DNA of 64,000 nt from Syntrophaceae bacterium (GTDB taxonomy: Bacteria; Desulfobacterota; Syntrophia; Syntrophales; PHBD01). Below the pieces are notes generated by a model. That model saw nothing but the letters and a program-made list of their open reading frames with translations. It was not told the DNA's origin and ran no database searches. Made by a program: the position numbers and the translations under genes. Positions 25,691-33,689 of this stretch are shown here, one piece after another. Within the stretch, counting starts at the first letter, position 1. Every line of letters begins with the position of its first letter. The stretch covers positions 844,936 to 908,935 of the forward strand of contig JABLXX010000001.1 of assembly GCA_013177825.1 (NCBI GenBank). The letters are read 5' to 3'.

Positions 25691-25728
25691 AAAGGGCCAT
25701 GGCGGCATCAGCCGTCATGGCCCTTTTG
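25691..25728 (+). terminator. Rho-independent terminator
   Basis: AAAGGGCCATGGCGG pairs with CCGTCATGGCCCTTT (one unpaired position) and ends in TTTT. It closes the CoA-transferase transcript. Confidence 0.85.
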
Positions 25729-25831
25729 TCTGACAGAACCGGGAAGGATCGACCATAGGACGTGCGCACCGGGATTCATCATTGTCGATGACACCGGGAG
25801 GAGTTATCCAACTGTTCGAGGGAGGACTCTC

Positions 25832-26032
25832 TCAACGGCTGATGATCCGGTGATTGTTCGCGCTGGTGACGGTTTTGTCCCCGACGGACGTTCCACAGAC
25901 AACGCAGGTGTAATCGTACTTGTCGCCTTCCGACAGAACGAGGAGCAGCCGTTTTCTTACGGGTACGGCCTTCCGGCAGACGGGGCAGAAGAGCTGCGTC
26001 GCATCAAAATCCCTGAACTGTTCACCGGCCAT
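25832..26032 (-). CDS. Small zinc-ribbon protein
   Basis: This 66-residue protein has two CxxC knuckles, FCPVCRK and TCVVCGT, about 28 residues apart, as in zinc ribbons. The linker is basic and hydrophobic ('VRKRLLLVLSEGDKYDY'). It lies 24 bp downstream of nadE on the same strand and is probably the last gene of the queD-folE2-nadE group. Function unknown. Confidence 0.65.
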   Translation of the reverse strand: MAGEQFRDFDATQLFCPVCRKAVPVRKRLLLVLSEGDKYDYTCVVCGTSVGDKTVTSANNHRIISR

Positions 26033-26056
26033 GGAATCAGCATTTCCTCCGGATGG

Positions 26057-28117
26057 TCAGTCTTCGTCCGGTACGAATCGGACATTTTCCAGCCATGCCG
26101 CCGCCTCGCTGTCGCTTGGAGCCCGGTAATCCCCACGGGGGGACAGGGATCCGCCGGAACCGACTTTGGGGCTGTTGGGGATGCAGGATCGCTTGTACTG
26201 GCTCGTCTTGAAGAAGCGCTGCAGGTAGACGGTCAGCCATTTCTTGATCTCGCCGATGGAATAGCCGCGCTGTTTCTCCGGCGGTACATCGGGCCAGAGC
26301 CCCCGGTTCTTGTCCCGCCACGTGCAGTAGGCCATGAAGGCCACTTTGGCCGGCAGATAGCCGTAACGGGTAATGTAGAAATTGTTGAAGTCCTGCAGTT
26401 CGTACGGACCGACGAAATCTTCTGTCTTCTGTGCGGGACCGCCGTTTTCCTCGCCGGGGACAAGCTCCGGGCTGATCTCCGTGTTCAGGATGTCCAGCAG
26501 GATATTGCCGGTTTCCGCGGAGAACGGTCCCGATTGGGCTACCCAGCGGATCAGGTACTGAATCAGCGTCTTGGGAACGCTGGCATTCACGTTGTAATGG
26601 GACATGTGGTCGCCCACGCCGTAGGTGCACCATCCGAGGGCCAGTTCACTCAGGTCTCCTGTTCCCACGACCATGGCCTCCCGCATGTTGGCCAGGCGGA
26701 AAAGATGGGATGTCCGTTCGCCGGCCTGGATGTTCTCGAAGGTGATGTCATAGACTTTTTCCCCTTCCATAAAGGGGTGTCCGATGTCCCGCAGCATTTG
26801 GAGGCAGCTGGGACGGATGTCGATCTCGTTGGATTCGACCCCGAGTGATTCCATCAGCACGTGGGCGTTCCGGTATGTCCTGCCGGTGGTGGCGAAGCCG
26901 GGCATCGTATAGGCCTTGATGTTCGTCCGGGGTAGCTCCAGCAGATCCATCGTCCGGGCGGCCACGATCAGGGCATGGGTGGAGTCCAGCCCGCCGGAGA
27001 TCCCGATGACGACGTTCCGTATGCCCGAGGCCTTCAGGCGCTTGGCCAGTCCCTGGACCTGAATGTTGTAAGCCTCGTAGCACCTCTGATCCCGTTTGCC
27101 CGGGTCCGCCGGGATATAGGGATAGCGGGCGTACTCGCGTTCCAGGAGGATTCGCCCGTCCGGCTCCTCCAAAAGGAAGGGGATGGTGCGGAATTGCTGA
27201 ATGCGGTCCCGGTTGGCCCTCGCATTCTGTCCGAACGTCGTCATGCGCATCCGGTCCTGGACCAGGCGGTCCATGTCCACGTCGGCGAAGATGATCTGTG
27301 GATGCCGTGCGAACCGCTCCGATTCGGCCAGCAGGTTTCCGTTTTCGTGAATCATGGCGTGGCCGTCCCAAGCCAGGTCCGTCGTCGATTCACCGGGTCC
27401 CGCCGCCGCATAGAGGTAAGCGGCGATGCAGCGGGCGGACTGGTTGGCGGCCAGGCTCTGGCGGTATTCGGCCTTCCCGATCGTGATGTTCGAGGCGGAG
27501 AGATTGCAGATAATCGTGGCGCCGGCCATGGCCGCGTAACTGGACGGAGGAACGGGGACCCAGACGTCCTCGCAGAGTTCCGTGAATAGTTGGAACCCGG
27601 GATTGTTGGCGGCCCGGAACAGCAGGTCGGCGCCGAAGGGGATGCCTTCCTGCCCGCAGAGATCCACCGTCCGGGAGAGGGCCGTTTCCGCCGGGGCGAA
27701 CTGTCTGGCCTCGTAGAATTCCCGGTAGTTCGGAAGATAGGATTTGACGGCTACACCCAGGATGCGGCCCCGATGGAGGACGATTCCGCAATTGAACAGG
27801 CGGCAGTCCACTCGCAGGGGCATCCCGACGACGATGACCGGCCGCAGTGCCGCCGTTTCGTCCAGAACCCTCTGGAGGGCTGTCCGGGCACTCACGAGGA
27901 GCGCGTCCTGGTGGAAGAGGTCCTCGTTGGAATACGCCGTCAGACCCAGCTCGGGGAACAGGGCCAGGGCGGCCTTGCCCTCATGGGCCTTGCGGGCCAT
28001 CTCGATGGTTTTCTCCGCGTTGAAGGACGGATCGGCAACCTGAACCTCCGGTATGCAGACCGCCGCGCGAACAAAACCATGCCGATACAGGTTGAAGAAA
28101 CGATCCCGGGTCTCCAT
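26057..28117 (-). CDS. nadE: Glutamine-dependent NAD+ synthetase
   Basis: About 686 residues from ATG 28117; ATG 28135 and GTG 28147 are alternatives, none with a well-spaced ribosome site. The N-terminal nitrilase-fold glutaminase has its triad: Glu in [13 protein letters not shown], Lys in [13 protein letters not shown] and Cys in [11 protein letters not shown]. The C-terminal synthetase has the PP-loop [16 protein letters not shown] and '[16 protein letters not shown]'. The two-domain form matches the long glutamine-dependent type. It amidates deamido-NAD with ATP and glutamine-derived ammonia. It is 35 bp after folE2 in a minus-strand cofactor operon. Confidence 0.93.
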   Translation of the reverse strand: METRDRFFNLYRHGFVRAAVCIPEVQVADPSFNAEKTIEMARKAHEGKAALALFPELGLTAYSNEDLFHQDALLVSARTALQRVLDETAALRPVIVVGMPLRVDCRLFNCGIVLHRGRILGVAVKSYLPNYREFYEARQFAPAETALSRTVDLCGQEGIPFGADLLFRAANNPGFQLFTELCEDVWVPVPPSSYAAMAGATIICNLSASNITIGKAEYRQSLAANQSARCIAAYLYAAAGPGESTTDLAWDGHAMIHENGNLLAESERFARHPQIIFADVDMDRLVQDRMRMTTFGQNARANRDRIQQFRTIPFLLEEPDGRILLEREYARYPYIPADPGKRDQRCYEAYNIQVQGLAKRLKASGIRNVVIGISGGLDSTHALIVAARTMDLLELPRTNIKAYTMPGFATTGRTYRNAHVLMESLGVESNEIDIRPSCLQMLRDIGHPFMEGEKVYDITFENIQAGERTSHLFRLANMREAMVVGTGDLSELALGWCTYGVGDHMSHYNVNASVPKTLIQYLIRWVAQSGPFSAETGNILLDILNTEISPELVPGEENGGPAQKTEDFVGPYELQDFNNFYITRYGYLPAKVAFMAYCTWRDKNRGLWPDVPPEKQRGYSIGEIKKWLTVYLQRFFKTSQYKRSCIPNSPKVGSGGSLSPRGDYRAPSDSEAAAWLENVRFVPDED

Positions 28118-28152
28118 GCTTCCCTTTCGATTCATTCCTGGATGCACTTTCC

Positions 28153-28923
28153 TTAAACGTCTTTTTCCAGGTATGCGTAGGCGCTGTGGTTGTGAATGCT
28201 TTCGAAGTTTTCGGCCTCCACACTGTACCAGGTGAAATTGTCGATCCTGTTCAGCTGCATGGCCACATTCCGGACCACGTCCTCCACGAACATAGGGTTT
28301 TCGTAGGCTTTCTCGGTCACGAATTTTTCGTCCGGCCTCTTCAGGAGGGAATATACCTCTCCACTACCCGACTCCTCGACGATCCGGATAAGGTCTTCAA
28401 TCCAGAAGAACTTGCGAAACCGCACCTTGACCGTCACCATGCTTCTCTGGTTGTGGGCGCCCCGATTGCTGATCTCTTTGGAGCATGGACAGACGGTATT
28501 CACGGGCACCACGACGGACACAAGAAAATCGGAGCGACCGCCGCCGTTCTGCCCGCAAAACGTGCAACTGTACTCCATCAGGCTCTTTGCCCCGGTTACC
28601 GGGGCTGTTTTCTCGATGAAGTAGGGAAAGGAGATCTCCATATGGGCCGATTCGGCCCGCAGTTTCTCCCGGACTTTTTCCAGGATGACGTGAAACGTTC
28701 GAATGTTGATCCGTCCGCGGAACTCATTCAGGATCTCCACAAAGCGGCTCATGTGGGTACCCTTGAAATGATGCGGGAGATTCACATACATGCTGATGGT
28801 GGCGTTCACCTGCTGGGTGCCGAGGGCTTTGTCGAGGACGATGATGGGGTACTTGATGCCCTTGACGCCCACCTTCCGGATGTCAATCTTCCGGTGATCG
28901 TGCTGGTTCTGAACGTCGATCAT
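28153..28923 (-). CDS. folE2: GTP cyclohydrolase FolE2 (type IB)
   Basis: 256 residues, the family length. Diagnostic segments: '[16 protein letters not shown]' near the N-terminus, '[18 protein letters not shown]' with the metal-binding Cys, and a late '[11 protein letters not shown]'. It converts GTP to 7,8-dihydroneopterin triphosphate, the first step to queuosine and folate; the IB form can use metals other than zinc. The start codon overlaps the queD stop by 4 bp, pointing to the queuosine branch. Confidence 0.95.
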   Translation of the reverse strand: MIDVQNQHDHRKIDIRKVGVKGIKYPIIVLDKALGTQQVNATISMYVNLPHHFKGTHMSRFVEILNEFRGRINIRTFHVILEKVREKLRAESAHMEISFPYFIEKTAPVTGAKSLMEYSCTFCGQNGGGRSDFLVSVVVPVNTVCPCSKEISNRGAHNQRSMVTVKVRFRKFFWIEDLIRIVEESGSGEVYSLLKRPDEKFVTEKAYENPMFVEDVVRNVAMQLNRIDNFTWYSVEAENFESIHNHSAYAYLEKDV

Positions 28924-29309
28924 GAATGCCGCCGGTTCGCCCCGTTCTGATATGTGGCCCGGGCGTCTTCCGATTCCCAGACCGTGACCCGGGAGACACG
29001 GACCCGGTCTGAATCGATTCCGCCCGCGAGGCGGTCATGAATCCATTTTGCCAGGTTTTCCGATGAGGGGTTGGTTGCCGCGAAAAAATCCATTTCGTTG
29101 AGATGCTTGTGATCCAGCATCTCCAGCGTCTCGTCCGTCCGGCGTTTGAGAAGCCGAAAGTCGATAAGCAGTCCTTCCCCGTCCAGAGATTCCCCTGCAA
29201 CTGTCACGTCCACACGGAAGTTATGTCCATGAAGTGATTCACACTTTCCTCCGATATTCCGGAGGGTGTGAGCGGCGGAAAACGAACGGGTGATGGTCAC
29301 TTCATACAT
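28920..29309 (-). CDS. queD: 6-carboxytetrahydropterin synthase QueD
   Basis: 129 residues from ATG 29309, with GGAAGGA seven bases upstream. The PTPS/QueD zinc histidines are in 'FSAAHTL' and 'CESLHGHNF', with the catalytic Cys in CESLHGH. 'DFRLLKRR', 'LDHKHLNE' and the terminal 'VWESEDARATY' are typical. It converts dihydroneopterin triphosphate to 6-carboxytetrahydropterin for 7-deazaguanine (queuosine) synthesis. First gene of the queD-folE2-nadE-zinc ribbon operon. Confidence 0.93.
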   Translation of the reverse strand: MYEVTITRSFSAAHTLRNIGGKCESLHGHNFRVDVTVAGESLDGEGLLIDFRLLKRRTDETLEMLDHKHLNEMDFFAATNPSSENLAKWIHDRLAGGIDSDRVRVSRVTVWESEDARATYQNGANRRHS

Positions 29310-29675
29310 GATCGGTCCTTCCCGGGGCGGCATCCCTTTCCTGATCCGGAAGCAGGTTATCTGCCGGAAACCGGTCTTTTGGAAGGGATGTTCGGGATCA
29401 TTACCGTAGATGGAATTTTCTTGTAAAGGAAAAGTTTGGTGATATCTGTAACATCGGTGTATATACAGCGATCCGTGTCGGCAGTTGCCGTCGTGTTGCC
29501 CCGGGGACGGATTTCGCGTGCAAACGTGGATCCGGTGAATTTCCCCGGTGACCCGGAAAAAAGGCGGGTAATTTCCCCCCGGGCCGGCCGCTCCTCAAGG
29601 AATCCGATGAGGCCCTCCGGGGAGAGAGCACGGCATTTCTTGAGCTTTCCGCCGATGCGAGACGGTGTCGTTCCA

Positions 29676-29693
29676 TTGGTATGCCGATTGCAT
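29676..29693 (+). promoter_or_regulatory. Predicted sigma-54 promoter of pilA
   Basis: TTGGTATGCCGATTGCAT carries the -24 GG and -12 GC spaced by 10 bases and matches most of YTGGCACGRNNNTTGCW. It lies about 135 bp upstream of the pilA start in a 518 bp gap (29310-29827) that otherwise shows only a TGTATATACA palindrome near 29458. Sigma-54 control of pilA is well known in Pseudomonas, Geobacter and Myxococcus. Confidence 0.6.
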
Positions 29694-29827
29694 AGCCATT
29701 TGCGACTTTCAAAATGAGAAAAAACAAACAGCATGGATGAAAAGGAGGTGGTAGGGGGGAGCCAGTTTGCAGTCATTCCATTCGGCATCAAACATGAACC
29801 AGAAAATTCAAGAAAAGGAGAAATGAT

Positions 29828-30196
29828 ATGCTGAAAACGTTCCGCAAGAAGAATCAGAAAGGTTTCACCCTGATCGAGCTCATGATCGTCATCGCGATCA
29901 TCGGCATCCTGGCAGCCATCGCCATCCCGCAGTTCACCGCCTACAGGACCAGGGGTTATGAGGCGGCGGCCAAGGCGGATGCGAAGAATGCCTACACGGC
30001 GGCCCAGGCGCTGTTCTCCGACTCTCCGGGTGCCACCGCTGACATCGCGGCCCTGCAGTCCTACGGCTTCAAGTCCACGAACCTCGTCACCACGACGGTC
30101 ACCGCCGGGACCCAGTCCGGCCTGGGCCTCACGTCGGTTCACGCCAGCGGAGGCAGGACCTACACGGTCACCGCAGACGGCGCGATTTCACCCTGA
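29828..30196 (+). CDS. pilA: Type IV major pilin PilA
   Basis: This 122-residue prepilin has a 12-residue basic leader (MLKTFRKKNQKG) cut by PilD before the methylated Phe. The mature N-terminus FTLIELMIVIAIIGILAAIA has the Glu5 of assembled pilins. The mature 110-residue protein contains nine aromatic residues (Phe1, Phe24, Tyr27, Tyr32, Tyr44, Phe51, Tyr67, Phe69, Tyr100), with Tyr27, Tyr32 and Phe51 placed as in Geobacter-type pilins. It has no C-terminal disulfide pair. A GAAAAGGAGAAATGAT site precedes the ATG. It is closed by its own terminator and followed by membrane-TPR genes that may modify it. Confidence 0.95.
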   Translation: MLKTFRKKNQKGFTLIELMIVIAIIGILAAIAIPQFTAYRTRGYEAAAKADAKNAYTAAQALFSDSPGATADIAALQSYGFKSTNLVTTTVTAGTQSGLGLTSVHASGGRTYTVTADGAISP

Positions 30197-30214
30197 TGTA
30201 GCATCCACGATCAT

Positions 30215-30251
30215 AGAAAAGGGGTAGGGCATTCGTCTTACCCCTTTTTTA
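30215..30251 (+). terminator. Rho-independent terminator of pilA
   Basis: AAAAGGGGTA and TACCCCTTTT form a 10-bp stem running into a T-run, 20 bp past the pilA stop. Confidence 0.9.
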
Positions 30252-30278
30252 TTTCCCCATTCCCGGATTTCTTCCATT

Positions 30279-32009
30279 ATGCGAATATCAAACGAGAAAT
30301 CGCTGCCGCTCCTGCTCTGCCTCTTCCTGACGCTGGCCGTTGTGGCCGTCTACAGCCAGGTACAGACCTTCAAGCTTGTCCGATACGACGATATGGTCTA
30401 TGTGGCTGAAAATCAGCATGTTTTGGCCGGGCTGTCACGGGAGGGTGTCCGGTGGGCCTTCTGGAATGACGAAGCGGGTTTCTGGCACCCCCTGACCTGG
30501 CTGTCCCTGATGGCGGATGCCCAGCTCTACGGGCTCTGGTCCGGGGGATATCACCGGACAAGTGCCCTCCTCCATCTGGGAAGCACCCTTCTTTTGTTTC
30601 TGTTTCTGTTCAAGATAACGGGCGCTCCCCGGAGGAGCGCCGCCGTGGCGGTGCTGTTCGCCCTTCATCCCCTCAACGTGGAGCCGGTAGCCTGGGTCGC
30701 CCAGCGAAAGGACGTCCTCTCCATGTTCTTCGCCATGGCGACCTTGCTGGCCTATGGTTTCTATGCGAAACGTCCCCGCGTATCCCTCTATTTCGTGGTC
30801 CTGGTTCTTTATTTCCTGGGGCTGATGGCCAAACCGATGATTGTGACCCTGCCGTGCGTGATGCTCCTTCTCGACGTCTGGCCCCTCCGGAGACTGTGCC
30901 TGTTCCGTCCGTCCGGCCCTTCCGGCGTGGAGGATCAGGGATTCCCGGAGGTCCGGCTCCATAAGGCGATTCTGGAGAAGCTGCCCTTGTTCCTGCTTTC
31001 GGCGGCGGCCTCAATTCTTGTTGTCCTCACGGAGCAGAAAATCGGAGCCCTGTCCTCCCTGGATGCCGTTCCCATGAGCGCCCGGATTGCCAATGCCGTC
31101 GTGTCCTATGCCCTTTACCTCGGGAAGATGCTCTGGCCCGTCAACCTGGCTTTTTTCTATCCCCATCCCGTCACGGTGTCCGCGGGCCCGTTTGTTCTTG
31201 CCCTGGCCGTTCTGGCTGCCGTCACCGCCCTGGTCGTGTTCAGAGGCCGGCGTTTTCTCTATCTCCCGGTGGGGTGGCTGTGGTATCTGGGAGCACTGGT
31301 GCCGATGATCGGACTGATCCAGGTGGGGCCCCATGCCCTTGCCGACCGCTATACATACCTGCCGATGATCGGAGTGTATATGGCGATCGTCTGGGGCGCC
31401 GCGGACGCAGCCGTGGCATGGAACGTACGGAAACCGGTTGTGATCTCAGTCTGCATGGTTGTTCTTGCCGCTCTGGCCGCCGGCTCATGGATGCAGCTCC
31501 GGCACTGGCAGAACAGTTTCACCCTTTTCGAGCACGCCCTGCGCGTGACGGAAGGAAACTACATCGCCGAAAACAATCTCGGCCTGGCCTGGTATCACGA
31601 GGGAAAGATGGATGAGGCGTTGACCCATTTCCGGGCGGCTTTGGCGATGAATCCGGAGTATTCCCTTGTTTACAGCAACATGGGATCCGCGCTGTTTCAA
31701 AAAGGCAAATACGGCGAGGCGGAGACGTACCTCCGCGAGGCGGTCCGCCGTTCCCCTTCCGAGGGCGGTTATCACCACAACCTGGCCAGCACCCTCTTTC
31801 AGCTTGGGTCCTATGAGGAGGCGGCCGGGCAGTACCGGGAGGCCCTTCGGCTGGGTCATGAAAAGGCGGAGACCTACAGCGGGCTTGGGATGGCTCTCCT
31901 GAAAACGGGACATCGGGAGGAAGCGATCCGGATGTTCGGCGAGGCCCTCCGGATCGATCCCAGCCATGGCCGGGCGCTCGAACAGTGGAACCGGCTGAGG
32001 GAGCCATGA
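30279..32009 (+). CDS. TMTC-like polytopic membrane protein with C-terminal TPRs (copy 1)
   Basis: 576 residues. About ten TM helices (residues 10-420) are followed by four TPRs (about 430-570: 'YIAENNLGLAWYHEGKMDEA', 'SLVYSNMGSALFQKGKYGEA', and so on). The N-terminal part has conserved blocks 'RYDDMVYVAENQHV', 'FWHPLTWLSLMADAQLYG', 'LHPLNVEPVAWVAQRKDVLS' and 'GLMAKPMIVTLPCVMLLLDV'. These resemble the GT-C fold TMTC O-mannosyltransferases of animals and their bacterial homologues. The acidic DD in the first loop is where GT-C enzymes keep a metal or catalytic Asp. Transfer of a polyprenyl-linked sugar to a protein outside the membrane is plausible. First of three tandem paralogues behind pilA. 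Confidence 0.75.
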   Translation: MRISNEKSLPLLLCLFLTLAVVAVYSQVQTFKLVRYDDMVYVAENQHVLAGLSREGVRWAFWNDEAGFWHPLTWLSLMADAQLYGLWSGGYHRTSALLHLGSTLLLFLFLFKITGAPRRSAAVAVLFALHPLNVEPVAWVAQRKDVLSMFFAMATLLAYGFYAKRPRVSLYFVVLVLYFLGLMAKPMIVTLPCVMLLLDVWPLRRLCLFRPSGPSGVEDQGFPEVRLHKAILEKLPLFLLSAAASILVVLTEQKIGALSSLDAVPMSARIANAVVSYALYLGKMLWPVNLAFFYPHPVTVSAGPFVLALAVLAAVTALVVFRGRRFLYLPVGWLWYLGALVPMIGLIQVGPHALADRYTYLPMIGVYMAIVWGAADAAVAWNVRKPVVISVCMVVLAALAAGSWMQLRHWQNSFTLFEHALRVTEGNYIAENNLGLAWYHEGKMDEALTHFRAALAMNPEYSLVYSNMGSALFQKGKYGEAETYLREAVRRSPSEGGYHHNLASTLFQLGSYEEAAGQYREALRLGHEKAETYSGLGMALLKTGHREEAIRMFGEALRIDPSHGRALEQWNRLREP

Positions 32010-33655
32010 GCGTTCCCACCCCGCTCCCGCATCTGAAAACCTGGATCCTCATCGGACTGGCGGCGCTGGTCCTGCTGTCCTTCCAAGGTGTATTCCAGAA
32101 CGGATTCATTCATTACGACGATCATGTCTATGTCACCGACAATCCGCACGTGCGGGGCGGGCTGTCCGCAGAGGGGATCCGATGGGCCTTCACGGCGACC
32201 GACGCGGGATTCTGGCACCCCCTGACCTGGCTCTCCCTCATGGCGGATGCCCAGCTGTTCCGGCTCAATCCCGCCGGATACCACGGGACGAGCCTTCTCC
32301 TTCATCTCCTGACGACGGCCCTCCTGTTTCTCGTCTTATCCGGACTCACCGGGCGGGTCTGGCCGAGCGCCTTCGCGGCGGCGCTCTTCGGCGTCCATCC
32401 TCTCCAGGTGGAGCCGGTGGCCTGGGTGGCGGCCCGCAAGGACGTGCTCTGCGCGTTTTTCTGGGTTGCCGCCATGGGGCTTTACGGCTGGTATGCCCTG
32501 CGGCCGGGTATTCTTCGTTATGGGGCCCTGGCGGCGGTCTTTTTCATGGGGCTGATGGCCAAGCCCATGGTCATGACCCTTCCCTTCGTTCTCCTTCTCC
32601 TCGATGTATGGCCGCTGAACCGTCTGGACTTCGGCGGCGGGAAAGGGTTTGCCGACCGGGGGGAGACAAGGCGCTTCCGGCCCGCCACCTGGAAATCCGC
32701 CTTGCTGGAGAAGGTACCCCTGCTGGTGATGGCGGCGGGCGTTGCGTCGGTGACCTTCTTTGCCGAAGCCAAGGTCGGCGCCCTGAAGCCCCTGGAGGCG
32801 TTTCCCCTTTCGGAGCGCCTCGGAAACGCCCTGGTCTCGTACGTGCGCTATCTGGGCAAGACGCTCTGGCCGGCCGATCTGTCCATCCACTATGCCCATC
32901 CCGGCGTCTGGCCGCTGTGGATCATCCTCGGATCGGCCGTTCTCCTGGCGGCGATTACCCTGGCGGTCCTGATGGGATTCCGGAGACGTCCTTATCTGAC
33001 GACGGGCTGGCTCTGGTTTCTGGGCACCCTGATCCCCGTTATCGGGATCGTGCAGATCGGTTCCCATGCCATGGCGGACCGTTACGCCTGTCTCCCCTCC
33101 ATCGGACTGTTTCTGATGGTTGCCTGGGGCGGAGCGGATTGTGTGAAAGCCTGGTTTCCTTCCCGCGCCCGGCTTCTTTCGGCTGCAGCCGTTCTGCTTC
33201 TGCTGCCGGTGCTTGCGGTCATGGACCGAAATCAGGTAACACGCTGGCGGGACGCCGTTTCCATCTTTCGTCATGCCGCCCGGGTAGAGCCGAACAACGC
33301 CCTGGTGCAGAACAACCTGGGGGCCGCCCTGACCCGGGCCGAGAAGAGCGCCGAGGCGATCGGCCCTTTGCGGCAGGCGCTGAGAATCAGGCCGGACTAC
33401 GCAGAAGCGGCCTTCAACCTGGGGGCCGCGCTGGCGGAACAGGGGGACCGGGAAGAGGCGCTTCTGTGGTATGACCGGGCTCTGGAGCTCCATCCCGGTT
33501 TCGCGGAGGCGTATAACAACAAGGGGATTCTGGCCGCGGAAAGCGGTCGCTTCAGCGAAGCGGCCGAACTGTTTCAAAAAGCTCTGACCATCCGGCCGGA
33601 TTACCGGGAGGCCAGATCGAACTGGGCGAGGGTAATGGCGGAGCGCCGGCGTTGA
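32006..33655 (+). CDS. TMTC-like polytopic membrane protein with C-terminal TPRs (copy 2)
   Basis: 549 residues from ATG 32006, which overlaps the stop of copy 1 by 4 bp and has GAGGGA just upstream. It has the same blocks as copy 1: 'HYDDHVYVTDNPHV', 'FWHPLTWLSLMADAQLFR', 'HPLQVEPVAWVAARKDVLC', 'GLMAKPMVMTLPFVLLLLDV', then 'GSHAMADRYACLPSIG'. Three or four TPRs close the protein (from 'NALVQNNLGAALTRAEKSAE'). The clear similarity and direct order indicate tandem duplication with divergence. The role is presumably parallel to copy 1, with a different sugar or target. Confidence 0.75.
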   Translation: MSVPTPLPHLKTWILIGLAALVLLSFQGVFQNGFIHYDDHVYVTDNPHVRGGLSAEGIRWAFTATDAGFWHPLTWLSLMADAQLFRLNPAGYHGTSLLLHLLTTALLFLVLSGLTGRVWPSAFAAALFGVHPLQVEPVAWVAARKDVLCAFFWVAAMGLYGWYALRPGILRYGALAAVFFMGLMAKPMVMTLPFVLLLLDVWPLNRLDFGGGKGFADRGETRRFRPATWKSALLEKVPLLVMAAGVASVTFFAEAKVGALKPLEAFPLSERLGNALVSYVRYLGKTLWPADLSIHYAHPGVWPLWIILGSAVLLAAITLAVLMGFRRRPYLTTGWLWFLGTLIPVIGIVQIGSHAMADRYACLPSIGLFLMVAWGGADCVKAWFPSRARLLSAAAVLLLLPVLAVMDRNQVTRWRDAVSIFRHAARVEPNNALVQNNLGAALTRAEKSAEAIGPLRQALRIRPDYAEAAFNLGAALAEQGDREEALLWYDRALELHPGFAEAYNNKGILAAESGRFSEAAELFQKALTIRPDYREARSNWARVMAERRR

Positions 33656-33689
33656 CCGGTCCGCCTTCTGCTCGGGAGTGGATCCTTGC

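Noticed and set aside
29401-29727. Minus-strand coding frames in the gap before pilA
   Set aside because: They lack ribosome sites and motifs, and they cross the predicted sigma-54 promoter.
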